From contig NZ_NGLE02000001.1 of the NCBI RefSeq assembly GCF_002140715.2, positions 124,001 to 188,000 of the forward strand: a DNA stretch of 64,000 nt, read 5' to 3'. The DNA comes from Enterococcus sp. 4G2_DIV0659 (lineage in GTDB: Bacteria > Bacillota > Bacilli > Lactobacillales > Enterococcaceae). Position numbers and translations under genes: made by a program. Below, one piece after another: positions 8,130-16,279 of this stretch; within the stretch, counting starts at the first letter, position 1, and each line of letters starts with the position of its first letter. The notes beneath the pieces are model-generated. The model was not told the origin of the DNA. It searched no databases and was given only the letters and a program-made list of their open reading frames with translations.

Positions 8130-9062
8130 TTAGTCAACATATTTTGTTAAAAATCCAGCGACTTTTTCTTTATACATTTCTGGGTTTACTGTATAAGCTT
8201 TTGCATGAGCAGCACCTTTTACGATGTATTTTTCTTTTGGTGCGTCAGTTGCATTATAAACCTCATCTAACATTTCAAATGGGACAAATTTATCTGCATC
8301 ACCATGAATAAACAGCATCGGTACTTTATTTTTTTTCAATTGAGCCACTGAGCTAGCTTCTCCAAAGAAATACCCTGCACGAACTTTAGTGATTAAGCTG
8401 GTAACTGGTACTAATGGAAACGCAGGTAAATTAAACATGTCTTTTAATTGATATGCTAACTCCCCATTAACTGTAGAATAACCACAGTCTTCAACGATTG
8501 CTTTAACATTTTTAGGCAAGTTTTCACCACTAGTCATCATTACCGTTGCACCGCCCATACTAATACCGTATAGAGTAATTTTAGCATTGGCTCCATTTTC
8601 AGCTATAACCTTATCGATCCACTGAAGATAATCTTTTCGTTCAGGCCAACCAAACCCGATATAATCCCCTTCACTTTCACCATGCCCTCTGGCGTCAGGG
8701 ACTAAAACGTTGTACCCAAAATCGTGGTACATCTTCGCAAAGCTAGCCATCGTTTCTGCATTTCCCATATAACCATGAGCCATAATCACATTTTTATCTG
8801 TTTTTTCTGCTGCAGGTAAATAAATAGCTTTTAATTTCAATCCATCCTTGGATGTCAACTGCCAATAAGAACGGTTTTTTTTATCTTTAAACCATTTTTC
8901 TTGCGGCGTTTTGACTTCAACATCAGTCCCTGGTGTATCTCCATCCAAGAAATCTTTTTCTGAAGGAACAACAGCATAATTGTAGAAGTACATCCCAGCT
9001 CCTGTTAATACGATTATAATTAAAATAATAATGACAATCAAAACTTTTACTATTCGACTCAT
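8130..9062 (-). CDS. Membrane-anchored serine alpha/beta hydrolase
   Basis: A 310-residue protein with an N-terminal membrane anchor (residues about 5-27) and an extracellular alpha/beta hydrolase domain of the YqkD/bem46-like type. Visible motifs are the oxyanion region MAHGYMGNAE, PDARGHGESEG, the nucleophile elbow YGISMGG, the catalytic Asp in FIHGDADKFVP and His in GAAHAKAY. The substrate is unknown. The start is set at ATG 9062, which has AAGGAG upstream; the in-frame codon at 9086 has none. Confidence 0.85.
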   Translation of the reverse strand: MSRIVKVLIVIIILIIIVLTGAGMYFYNYAVVPSEKDFLDGDTPGTDVEVKTPQEKWFKDKKNRSYWQLTSKDGLKLKAIYLPAAEKTDKNVIMAHGYMGNAETMASFAKMYHDFGYNVLVPDARGHGESEGDYIGFGWPERKDYLQWIDKVIAENGANAKITLYGISMGGATVMMTSGENLPKNVKAIVEDCGYSTVNGELAYQLKDMFNLPAFPLVPVTSLITKVRAGYFFGEASSVAQLKKNKVPMLFIHGDADKFVPFEMLDEVYNATDAPKEKYIVKGAAHAKAYTVNPEMYKEKVAGFLTKYVD

Positions 9063-9190
9063 CTGACTACTCCTTGTGTAAAGCATTACCCATTCTAACA
9101 GTTTTTATCTATAAAAAACAAATAATACTATTTTTTCAAATTCTTAAATAGTATAATGTTTTATTGTTTTTTTCGCAAGAGCTAGAAATA

Positions 9191-9240
9191 AAATCGACTT
9201 CAGAAAAAGTAGGTTTAGCCTAACTTTTTTGAAGTCGATT
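9191..9240. terminator. Terminator after the mupG-like gene
   Basis: AAATCGACTTCA/TGAAGTCGATT outer stem with an inner AAAAGTAGG/CCTAACTTTT pairing. It serves the MupG-family gene on the minus strand. Confidence 0.8.
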
Positions 9241-9250
9241 CAACTATAGT

Positions 9251-10345
9251 TTATTTTTTATTTTCAATTAATTTAAAGCTTGACCATGGCTTCAAGAAAT
9301 CCAATAAAAATAACTCATCAGCAGCAATTCGACCAACAACGTTGACTCGTCCGTCATTTTTCATTTCTTTCAGTGCAATTTGTGTCTCACCTTTGTATTG
9401 TCCATAACCAACATTATCAATTAACACATCGCCTTTGGTCATATCTTTTGTGTTATGAGCTGGAAATGCACGGTCTTTAAAATGGATTCGTGTCATAGTC
9501 GAACGTAAAATATATTCTGATCGATCCCCACGATAACTGTGAAGGCTTGTAAACAGAACTTCTCTTTCATCGTCTGTAATATCATCTGCCACATCTACCT
9601 TAACAGATGGATACTCTGCATTAAACGCTTCTGCCATCGCTCTCAACTCCGCTTCTGAGGCGTACGCATTTCCTACTAAAATATCATCGATTAAGCCAGT
9701 TAAGACTAAATGCTTCACTTGTGTAGCAATTTCTAAATCACGATGATCTTCTAAAGAACATAAACCATCTTGCGTTGGCCAAGGCCCAAAAGTAGCATCA
9801 TGTGAATTAACAAAAGCCATTGTATTTAAATTATATTTTCTAAATTTTTCAGAGCAGAATACAAAATGATCATAACCTAGTCCAGAGTAACGATGAGGAT
9901 AAAAATTATGAGATCCTAATAGATTGTCTGTATTTGGTGAATAACTCATAATGTTATCAACATAACTTGTCCCTGTACTCATATTAATTTCGATTTTGAT
10001 CCCGTATGGATTACGCGTCATTTTCGCTTCTTCAGCGCCAGTAAAGCCAACATCTAAGCGGACACCGTACGCACCCATCTCGTCAAAGAATGATAAGTCA
10101 TCGTAAGAAATCTCTAATTGTTCAAATAAGGCAGGATTAATGTCGACCATTACTTCCATTCCAAGGCTGTTGGCATAATCTACAACTTTTTTAAACTCTG
10201 CTAATACTTTATCTTTATCCTCAGTTATTTGAAGTAAACTTGTAAAAACTCGCTTAAATCCATAGTTATGTGCTAAGTCTAGATACGCTTTGTCCTTTTC
10301 AAAGGTTGATCGTTCTGGATAAATAGAAATACCTAATTTTCCCAT
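9251..10345 (-). CDS. MupG-family TIM-barrel protein (DUF871)
   Basis: A 364-residue protein of the DUF871 family, whose characterised member MupG of Staphylococcus aureus is a 6-phospho-N-acetylmuramidase splitting MurNAc-6P-GlcNAc during wall recycling. The N-terminal TIM barrel starts GKLGISIYPERSTFEKD; residues Asp-Val-Asn around MVDINPALF and Arg-Leu-Asp in GVRLDVGF line the expected active site. The C-terminal cyclophilin-like domain (from about 240) includes RDRAFPAHN-like residues. Family members usually sit beside a MurNAc PTS gene, but none is here, so the substrate is inferred. Confidence 0.8.
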   Translation of the reverse strand: MGKLGISIYPERSTFEKDKAYLDLAHNYGFKRVFTSLLQITEDKDKVLAEFKKVVDYANSLGMEVMVDINPALFEQLEISYDDLSFFDEMGAYGVRLDVGFTGAEEAKMTRNPYGIKIEINMSTGTSYVDNIMSYSPNTDNLLGSHNFYPHRYSGLGYDHFVFCSEKFRKYNLNTMAFVNSHDATFGPWPTQDGLCSLEDHRDLEIATQVKHLVLTGLIDDILVGNAYASEAELRAMAEAFNAEYPSVKVDVADDITDDEREVLFTSLHSYRGDRSEYILRSTMTRIHFKDRAFPAHNTKDMTKGDVLIDNVGYGQYKGETQIALKEMKNDGRVNVVGRIAADELFLLDFLKPWSSFKLIENKK

Positions 10346-10392
10346 TATTACTGCCTCCTAAAATTTGTATTGATTATAATGTATCCATTTTC

Positions 10393-10421
10393 ATTATAGC
10401 AGAATAAGAAAAAGTGGTCTA
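10393..10421 (-). promoter_or_regulatory. Promoter of the mupG-like gene
   Basis: On the minus strand TAGACC, a 17-nt spacer and TATAAT, followed by a leader of about 40 nt with the RBS AGGAGG. Confidence 0.6.
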
Positions 10422-10522
10422 CACCTTTCAAAATTCTTAAAAAAATTCTATTTTGACTAGCGGTTCTAAAGAGGATTTGTTATCATGAGATGTAACTATT
10501 TTTGAAAGGAAGACTTAACTTT

Positions 10523-11281
10523 ATGAAAACAAAAAAATTCATTGCTGCAACTGCTCTATTAACATCATTAGTCTTATTTGCAGCATGTGGACCTAAAAAC
10601 GAGAAAAAAACAGCAGATTCTTCTGCTACTTCTTCAAGTGAGACGTCATCATCTGAATCTGTTGATTTAAATGCATTGGACTTACCTCAATTATCAGAAA
10701 CAGTTAGTGAAGATGAAGACTTAGTTGAAATGGTCACTACAGAAGGAACAATTGAAATCAAACTATTTCCAAAACAAGCACCAAAAACAGTTGAGAACTT
10801 CATCACTCATGCGAAAGATGGCTACTATGACAATGTTACCTTCCACCGTGTGATCAAAAACTTCATGATCCAAGGTGGCGATCCTAAAGGGGACGGTACT
10901 GGTGGAGAAAGTATTTGGAATGGTTCATTTGATGATGAAATTTCTAATCAATTGTATAACATTCGTGGTGCTCTATCTATGGCTAATGCTGGTAAAGATG
11001 CCAAAGGAAACGGGACAAACGGGAGTCAATTCTTTATCGTTCAAAACAGCGACGATATGTCTGATGGTCTATTAAAAGATGATAAACCAGAAAAAATTAT
11101 CGAAGCGTATAAAAAAGGTGGAACGCCTCATTTGGATGGTAAACATACTGTTTTCGGACAAGTGACTAAAGGCATGGATGTTGTAGATAAAATCGCATCT
11201 GCTGAAACTGGCGATCAAGATAAACCTAAAAAAGATATCCGCATTGAAAAAATCAATATTTTACAAGAAGCAAAAAAATAA
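10523..11281 (+). CDS. Cyclophilin-type peptidyl-prolyl isomerase lipoprotein
   Basis: A secreted, lipid-anchored prolyl isomerase that helps fold exported proteins. A signal peptide (residues 1-21) ends in a lipobox LFAAC, followed by a Ser/Thr-rich linker and the cyclophilin domain (about 70-252) with the core motifs [21 protein letters not shown] (split here as FHRVIKNF and [13 protein letters not shown]), GSQFFIV and VFGQV. The ATG at 10523 gives a proper signal peptide; an in-frame TTG at 10502 does not improve it. It is a single gene with its own terminator. Confidence 0.92.
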   Translation: MKTKKFIAATALLTSLVLFAACGPKNEKKTADSSATSSSETSSSESVDLNALDLPQLSETVSEDEDLVEMVTTEGTIEIKLFPKQAPKTVENFITHAKDGYYDNVTFHRVIKNFMIQGGDPKGDGTGGESIWNGSFDDEISNQLYNIRGALSMANAGKDAKGNGTNGSQFFIVQNSDDMSDGLLKDDKPEKIIEAYKKGGTPHLDGKHTVFGQVTKGMDVVDKIASAETGDQDKPKKDIRIEKINILQEAKK

Positions 11282-11290
11282 ACGACTTTT

Positions 11291-11317
11291 AAGAATGGCT
11301 TAATTGCCATTCTTTTT
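11291..11317 (+). terminator. Terminator after the cyclophilin gene
   Basis: AAGAATGGC/GCCATTCTT stem, 5-nt loop, followed by TTTCTTTT. Confidence 0.88.
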
Positions 11318-11340
11318 CTTTTACTATAGGGGGAGCTAAA

Positions 11341-11859
11341 ATGAAAAAGATTATGATTACGGGACCTGTTGGTAGCGGAAAAACGACATTAGCAAGACAA
11401 CTAGCAAAAAAGAAGGATGTTCCCTTTTATGAACTAGATAATTTGATTTGGCAACGCTTAGCAATAGGTGATCAAAAACGATCTGAATGTGAATCTAGTC
11501 AACTACTTCAAGAGATTCTCCTTCAAAACGAATGGATTATCGAAGGAACAACTACTAAAGACTGGATCGAACCAGCTCTCAGTGAGTCTGACGTTATTTT
11601 GTTGTTACTACCACCTTATTATCTACGAGTGTATCGAATTATCACTCGATTTATCAAACAAACATTAAAAAAAGAAACTGCGCATTATAAGCCCAGTTTA
11701 CATTTATTAGTAAATCTATTTAGATGGAACCATCACTTTGAAAAAAAGAATCTTTTAGAGTTACAAAAATTGACAGCAGATTTTCCTGAAAAACTAGTCA
11801 TCCTAAATGATTCAAATCCTTACAGATCCTACTCCAAAATTTTAACTCGTTACAAATAA
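11341..11859 (+). CDS. P-loop NTPase, adenylate kinase/FlaR-like
   Basis: A 172-residue small nucleotide-binding protein. Walker A is GPVGSGKTT at residues 8-16, followed by a D-N-L-I-W segment (FYELDNLIWQR) and a WIIEGT strand. This matches proteins annotated as topology modulation (FlaR-like) or adenylate-kinase-related; true substrate unknown. It has the RBS GGGGGAG and shares no transcript boundary evidence with the cyclophilin gene because a terminator intervenes. Residues 100-150 are basic and less conserved. Confidence 0.75.
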   Translation: MKKIMITGPVGSGKTTLARQLAKKKDVPFYELDNLIWQRLAIGDQKRSECESSQLLQEILLQNEWIIEGTTTKDWIEPALSESDVILLLLPPYYLRVYRIITRFIKQTLKKETAHYKPSLHLLVNLFRWNHHFEKKNLLELQKLTADFPEKLVILNDSNPYRSYSKILTRYK

Positions 11860-11944
11860 TTTCTTTCCATTTCCTCATTAAATCAACGAATGACTATCCA
11901 AATTAAAAATAAAGTGGTACTGTTAAGCAAAGAGGTGAAAGCAC

Positions 11945-12160
11945 ATGACGTTTAATCCACAAATTGAAACGCTCATACTCGAGGCTTCCAATCGGAAATC
12001 TCCTCGTTTTGTAGCAAACGTAATCAACTTCCAGCAATTCGACCAAGAAGACGTAAAAGACACTGCGCAAAAATTAATTGAAGATGGACAAATTCAAGCA
12101 ACACTTCATTTTCATTATAATGATTTATGTACAATTGACTTTATACCTCAGGCTATTTAA
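11945..12160 (+). CDS. Small protein of unknown function (71 aa)
   Basis: A soluble 71-residue protein with strong RBS (AAGAGGTGA) and its own terminator. It reads as an alpha/beta mini-domain: a helix (IETLILEA), VANVINFQQFDQ, a helix (VKDTAQKLIEDG) and beta strands (IQATLHFHYNDLCTIDFI). I do not recognise a family. Codon use looks like the neighbours. It could be a small regulatory or binding protein, but nothing in context points to a function. Confidence 0.6.
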   Translation: MTFNPQIETLILEASNRKSPRFVANVINFQQFDQEDVKDTAQKLIEDGQIQATLHFHYNDLCTIDFIPQAI

Positions 12161-12172
12161 TGAATTGATTAC

Positions 12173-12249
12173 AAAAAACTGCACTCCTATAACTTCTCTT
12201 AGTCAGTCAATTTGCTAAGCAGAATTATACGCGTGCAGTTTTTCTATTT
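12173..12249 (+). terminator. Terminator-like hairpin with large loop
   Basis: AAAAAACTGCAC (12173-12184) pairs with GTGCAGTTTTT (12233-12243) and is followed by CTATTTTT; an inner CTTAG/CTAAG stem may shorten the loop of about 48 nt. The stretch 12250-12314 shows nothing else I can name. Confidence 0.55.
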
Positions 12250-12314
12250 TTAAATACGATACAGTTCAGTTGCTGGTTCGACTCCACAGTACAACGACTC
12301 AGCTAAAACCACTT

Positions 12315-12845
12315 TTAGCCAACCACATTGAATGCCTTGAATAACTCTTCTTCCGATAGTTGCATGATTCCAGACATACTTAAAGAGGCAATACCAGTGG
12401 CAATGATCCAAAGTTTCATATGTGTTGCTTCGATTTGTTCATCTGAAAAAGATAAATAATTTTGATCTTTTCCGATCAAGCTTTTGAAAAAATTTAAAGA
12501 CAATTTTTGTAATTCTGCCCCATAGGAATGCTTATCGCTATATAAAGATAGATACAACGCACTGTTCTCTTTTGCCAAATGTAAGTAGCTCATGCCGAAA
12601 TCTATCAAACTATTTCCTGTATGTTCTTGAGAAAAAAAATCTTTTTCTAATTGTTCATGAATTTTGTTGAGCATTGTCAATTTTAAATCTTCCATATTTT
12701 TAAATTCAAGATATATCGGCTGTGTTGAAATCCCCATATGATCCGCTACATTTCTGGCAGTTATAAAAGAAAAACCCTTTGATACTAGCAATTCTTGAGC
12801 AGCTGATAAAATATGCTCTTTCGTGTACACTTTTTTTCTAACCAA
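12315..12845 (-). CDS. TetR-family transcriptional regulator
   Basis: A 176-residue repressor. The N-terminal HTH (residues 8-50) has the TetR pattern ILSAAQELLVSKGF, TARNVADHMGIS and PIYLEFKNMEDL; the ligand-binding C-terminal domain is unassigned. The start codon appears to be TTG at 12845, since AAGGAGG lies eight bases upstream and no ATG fits. It faces away from the DUF1576 gene across a 230-bp AT-rich region, so that gene is a plausible target. Confidence 0.85.
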   Translation of the reverse strand: MVRKKVYTKEHILSAAQELLVSKGFSFITARNVADHMGISTQPIYLEFKNMEDLKLTMLNKIHEQLEKDFFSQEHTGNSLIDFGMSYLHLAKENSALYLSLYSDKHSYGAELQKLSLNFFKSLIGKDQNYLSFSDEQIEATHMKLWIIATGIASLSMSGIMQLSEEELFKAFNVVG

Positions 12846-13010
12846 AAACAGTTCCTCCTTAACTTTTATTATTTATAAAAACAAATGAATCCATATTTAT
12901 TTTTTTGATATTTATTCTTTTATTTTACACCCTTTCAACACTGGATTTTCTCAATAATTATGCTTTTATAAGAAAAAGCTGATAAATTCACTTACTTCTT
13001 TGAAATATTA

Positions 13011-13040
13011 TTGACCAAAGATACTTTTTCAAGCTATAGT
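13011..13040 (+). promoter_or_regulatory. Promoter of the DUF1576 gene
   Basis: TTGACC, an 18-nt spacer and TATAGT. The -10 lies inside CAAGCTATAGT (13030-13040), which is repeated exactly at 13068-13078 over the start codon. Confidence 0.65.
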
Positions 13041-13076
13041 TAAGTGAAATGATTCATGATGGAGGTACAAGCTATA

Positions 13077-14414
13077 GTGGCAAATAAGAATCAAAAAATT
13101 TATTTACATACGGATAAAAAACACTCAGAAATGGCTCATACACATAGGAGTTACTCTTTTCTGATTAGTTACTGTTTACTGCTTATTTTTATTGGATTAT
13201 GTAGTGAATCCCTTTCAACTTTATCGGCAGGAATGGTACGGATTTTGACCTCACCTAGTAATTTATTGACTGATTACATTCAGTTAGGAACATTTGGCAG
13301 CGCCTTTGTAAATAGTGGTTTACTTACTCTAATTAGCGTACTACTTGCAAAAAAAGAAAAAATTCCTATTAATGGTCCAATGATTGCTGCACTATTTACA
13401 GTATCAGGTTGTTCTTTTTTCGGGAAAAATTTATACAACTCAATTCCAATCATTATCGGCGGACTTTGTTATGCGCAAATCGTCAAAAAACCGTTTTCGC
13501 AGTTTATTGTTGTCAGTTTATTCGGTAGTGCATTGTCACCGATTATCAGTTACCTTACGTTCGGTATTTCATTACCGCTGTTTTTTTCAATTCCTTTAGG
13601 TTGTTTGGTCGGTATTTTTATTGGCTTAATTTTACCTGCTCTGGCATCACATGTTCTAACATTTCATCAAGGTTTTTCTCTGTACAATGTTGGATTTACT
13701 TCAGGTTTGATTGCTATGTTATTTACTGGGATTTTAAGAATGTTTGGTTGGAAAATCGAAGGCACCAATTTGGTCTCTGTCAATTACCATAATCAGCTAC
13801 TTATTTTTCTCCTTTTTTTATTTCTATTGATGTTTGTTACAGGTTTTGTTGTCAATCACTATTCTTTAAAAGGTTTAAAAACAATCAGCAAAACTTCTGG
13901 TAAACTTATTACCGATTTCATTTCAATCTCAGGCGTTGGTGCGACGATGATGAATATGGCTTTAATTGGCTTTTTACTCGTTGCCTATACTCAAGTCAGT
14001 CAGTCTACACTAAATGGACCAATTGTTGGCGCGATTTTATCGGCGGTTGGATTTAGCGCTTTTGGTAACCATCTTTTAAATAGCCTTCCTTTGTTAATCA
14101 GTGTTTTCCTGACAGCGCAATTATCGTCAGTATTCGAGATTGATCAAACGACCGTTGTATTAGCTGGAATATTTGGGACAGGACTAGCGCCTATTGCTGG
14201 TTATTACGGGTTGACTTTTGGATTGATTGCAGGTTTTTTACATATGTCTTTAGTCACAAATGTCAGTTATCTGCATGGCGGACTCAATCTTTACAACAAT
14301 GGATTTTCTACTGGTTTTGTGGCCGCTGTCATGGTACCAATACTGGATAATATTTTACAGATCAGAAAGGTGAAGCGACATGCAAGAAAGAGACAAAGCG
14401 AAACGAATCATTGA
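13077..14414 (+). CDS. DUF1576 integral membrane protein
   Basis: A polytopic membrane protein of about 446 residues with some 12 hydrophobic segments. Two related halves are visible: the first carries NGPMIAALFTVSGCSFFGKNLYNSIPI, written here in parts as NGPMIAALF and FFGKNLYNSIP, and the second repeats it as NGPIVGAIL and AFGNHLLNSLP. That internal duplication defines DUF1576. No transport function is proven. GTG 13077 is preferred because GGAGGT precedes it; an in-frame ATG at 13056 has no RBS. Confidence 0.85.
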   Translation: MANKNQKIYLHTDKKHSEMAHTHRSYSFLISYCLLLIFIGLCSESLSTLSAGMVRILTSPSNLLTDYIQLGTFGSAFVNSGLLTLISVLLAKKEKIPINGPMIAALFTVSGCSFFGKNLYNSIPIIIGGLCYAQIVKKPFSQFIVVSLFGSALSPIISYLTFGISLPLFFSIPLGCLVGIFIGLILPALASHVLTFHQGFSLYNVGFTSGLIAMLFTGILRMFGWKIEGTNLVSVNYHNQLLIFLLFLFLLMFVTGFVVNHYSLKGLKTISKTSGKLITDFISISGVGATMMNMALIGFLLVAYTQVSQSTLNGPIVGAILSAVGFSAFGNHLLNSLPLLISVFLTAQLSSVFEIDQTTVVLAGIFGTGLAPIAGYYGLTFGLIAGFLHMSLVTNVSYLHGGLNLYNNGFSTGFVAAVMVPILDNILQIRKVKRHARKRQSETNH

Positions 14415-14718
14415 TGAATTATTGACTTACTTTTTTTCAAATGATATTAGCGAGATTAAAATTGAATTGGATTTTACTGCTGAAGGTTTTTCTATCGAAA
14501 TGCAAGGCTACACTGAGGAAGAACCTGAAAATGTAATGCATTTACTCGAGCTGTTAAATACACCTCGAGATTTAAGTATTGAAGGTTATTATGATGAACT
14601 TCTTGGAATCACCCATCACGAAGAGGAAGATTATCATTTGCTTGGATTGATGATTGATGAAGCTGAAATTAGTTTTGATTCTCCTACTTTTGATATTAAA
14701 GTGTTTCGAAAAAAGTAG
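14380..14718 (+). CDS. Small acidic protein overlapping the DUF1576 gene
   Basis: A 112-residue soluble, very acidic protein (EEEPENV, HHEEEDYHLLG, IDEAEISFDSP). Its start lies 35 bases inside the DUF1576 gene in another frame and has the RBS AAAGGTGA, so the two should be translated together. I do not recognise the family. The predicted alternation of helix and strand suggests a compact domain. Given the tight coupling it may be a cytoplasmic partner of the membrane protein. Confidence 0.75.
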   Translation: MQERDKAKRIIDELLTYFFSNDISEIKIELDFTAEGFSIEMQGYTEEEPENVMHLLELLNTPRDLSIEGYYDELLGITHHEEEDYHLLGLMIDEAEISFDSPTFDIKVFRKK

Positions 14719-14720
14719 TA

Positions 14721-14765
14721 TACAAATAAAAAGAAGGAGGGAATTTCTCCTTCTTTTTATTTGTA
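14721..14765. terminator. Bidirectional terminator
   Basis: A 19-bp perfect inverted repeat (14721-14739 and 14747-14765, core AGAAGGAG/CTCCTTCT) with T-rich flanks on both strands. It serves the convergent genes and overlaps the last codons of the UPF0340 gene. Confidence 0.92.
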
Positions 14766-15302
14766 TATCGCACGTTCTCCACCGATTAACTTAGGTCGTG
14801 TCCATAAATAAGTCGTGTGAGCTGCACCAATTTCTTTGATTGTTGTACGAATTGGAACTTGAACATATTTAATGTGCATCCCAATCGAAGTATCTCCTAT
14901 ATCGATTCCTCCATGGGCTACTATTTTTTCGATAACGACTGGATCGGAAAATTGATGGTAAGCTGACATTGCTGCTGCTCCTCCCGCATGAAGTGAGGGA
15001 ACGACGGAAACTCTCTCAAAATGATAATGCTTAGCGACCTCTTTTTCTACCACCAATGAACGATTAATATGCTCGCACCCTTGAACAGCTAAATAAATAC
15101 TTTTTTGATCTAAAAATTGCCTGAGCGTAGAAACGATCATTTCTCCTGTTTCCTTACTGGATTTTTTACCGATTGTGTTACCGTTGATCTCACTGCTGCT
15201 ACAACCTAGTACAAAAATATTACCTGACTCTAATTCAACTTGCTCAAAATATTCTTCAAGACCTTTCAATAACTGCTGTTGATACTCTTTTAACTTATCC
15301 AT
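14757..15302 (-). CDS. ywlG: UPF0340 / TIGR01440 family protein YwlG
   Basis: A 181-residue member of the DUF436 (UPF0340) family. Family landmarks are LGCSSSEINGNTIGK near residue 33, VQGCEHINRSLVVE, and HGGIDIGDTSIGMHIKYVQVP. The function is unknown although the family is conserved across Firmicutes. The gene has its own promoter on the minus strand (TTGACG, 17 nt, CATAAT at 15342-15370) and a shared terminator, so it is monocistronic. Confidence 0.9.
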   Translation of the reverse strand: MDKLKEYQQQLLKGLEEYFEQVELESGNIFVLGCSSSEINGNTIGKKSSKETGEMIVSTLRQFLDQKSIYLAVQGCEHINRSLVVEKEVAKHYHFERVSVVPSLHAGGAAAMSAYHQFSDPVVIEKIVAHGGIDIGDTSIGMHIKYVQVPIRTTIKEIGAAHTTYLWTRPKLIGGERAIYK

Positions 15303-15341
15303 TTCCTTTCCCTCCGAACTTTATCCTTTTTGCGTACTTTT

Positions 15342-15370
15342 ATTATGCAAAATATTTGTTCGTTCGTCAA
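15342..15370 (-). promoter_or_regulatory. Promoter of ywlG
   Basis: On the minus strand TTGACG, a 17-nt spacer and CATAAT, about 40 nt before the start codon. Confidence 0.7.
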
Positions 15371-15452
15371 AATAAAAAAGTATGTAGAGCTATCCAAATG
15401 ACTATCAAATTTACACTTCTAAACATGCTGATTTTTAGCTGAATTACATAAA

Positions 15453-15480
15453 AAAGAGACGAAAATCCTTTCGTCTCTTT
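15453..15480 (-). terminator. Terminator after khpA
   Basis: AAAGAGACGAAA/TTTCGTCTCTTT stem followed by a T-run on the minus strand. Confidence 0.9.
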
Positions 15481-15493
15481 TGGTTACTTCATA

Positions 15494-15742
15494 TTATTTA
15501 CCATCTACGATATTCAGACGAACTTTTTTGGGTCCATCTACGCGTACACTATAAACAATTGTACGGATTGCCTTAGCAACTCGTCCTTGCTTTCCAATGA
15601 TACGACCGATATCTTCAGATGATACAGTCAAGTTGTACTCTAGAAAAACATCAGATTCTTCTATCTCTAACTTAACTAATTCAGGTTGACTGACTAATGG
15701 GCGAACGATAGCTAAGACTAACTCTTTCACATCTGTCATCAT
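15494..15742 (-). CDS. khpA: KH-domain RNA-binding protein KhpA
   Basis: An 82-residue single-KH protein. The RNA-binding GXXG loop is GKQG, in IGRIIGKQGRVAKAIR. KhpA pairs with KhpB and affects cell elongation and division in streptococci. It follows rpsP by eight bases, the standard rpsP-khpA pair. Either of two consecutive ATG codons could be used, the second having the better spacing to AAGGTGA. Downstream rimM and trmD, often next in Firmicutes, are absent; a terminator closes the unit. Confidence 0.95.
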   Translation of the reverse strand: MMTDVKELVLAIVRPLVSQPELVKLEIEESDVFLEYNLTVSSEDIGRIIGKQGRVAKAIRTIVYSVRVDGPKKVRLNIVDGK

Positions 15743-15750
15743 CGGTCACC

Positions 15751-16026
15751 TTATTTCTTTTCAAGTTTAGCTTCGTGGTGTTTTTTCATAACGCCTTCTT
15801 TTGAAAGGATGTTACGAACAGTATCTGAAGGTTGAGCACCTTTAGACAACCAGTCCAAAACTAAATCTTCTTTTAAAACTACTTCTGCAGGATCTTTTAA
15901 AGGATTGTAAGTTCCAACAGTTTCGATGAAACGTCCATCACGAGGAGAACGAGAATCTGCGACTACAATACGGTAAAAAGGACTCTTTTTAGAACCCATG
16001 CGTTTTAAACGAATTTTTACTGACAT
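15751..16026 (-). CDS. rpsP: 30S ribosomal protein S16
   Basis: A 91-residue primary-binding protein of the small subunit. It shows the conserved N-terminus [33 protein letters not shown], seen here in parts as [16 protein letters not shown] and [11 protein letters not shown], followed by GTYNPL. Full length for the family. It starts a two-gene unit with khpA from a good promoter at 16066-16094, and has RBS GGAGG. Confidence 0.98.
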   Translation of the reverse strand: MSVKIRLKRMGSKKSPFYRIVVADSRSPRDGRFIETVGTYNPLKDPAEVVLKEDLVLDWLSKGAQPSDTVRNILSKEGVMKKHHEAKLEKK

Positions 16027-16065
16027 TTTATATATTACACCTCCATTAACTTAATCACAAATGTT

Positions 16066-16094
16066 AGTTTACCAGATTTACATCTTGCTGTAAA
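16066..16094 (-). promoter_or_regulatory. Promoter of rpsP-khpA
   Basis: On the minus strand TTTACA, a 17-nt spacer and TAAACT, about 40 nt upstream of the start. Confidence 0.75.
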
Positions 16095-16212
16095 GAGTTT
16101 TTTCTTGACACCTTAAAAAAAGCGTTAAAATACCTTTTTCAGCAGTTTTTTGCCTATCGTGTATGTGATATACTTAGATTACCTTGGCAGGGGCAAATCG
16201 TTTTTGCTTCAC

Positions 16213-16261
16213 AAAAAGAAACAACGAAAAATAGCTTTATGCTCTTTTGTTGTTTCTTTTT
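16213..16261 (-). terminator. Terminator after the GNAT gene
   Basis: AAAAAGAAACAAC (16213-16225) pairs with GTTGTTTCTTTTT (16249-16261), with an inner AGCTTTATGCT loop. T-rich on the minus strand. Between it and the rpsP promoter (16095-16212) I see a TTGACA (16105-16110) with a TAAAAT 15 nt further on the plus strand but no gene downstream of it. Confidence 0.8.
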
Positions 16262-16279
16262 CTGTCCTTGAGACTCAGA

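Noticed and set aside
12260..12300. A GGTTCGACTCC-like string resembling a tRNA T-arm
   Set aside because: No acceptor stem, anticodon arm or D-arm can be built around it, so it is probably chance.
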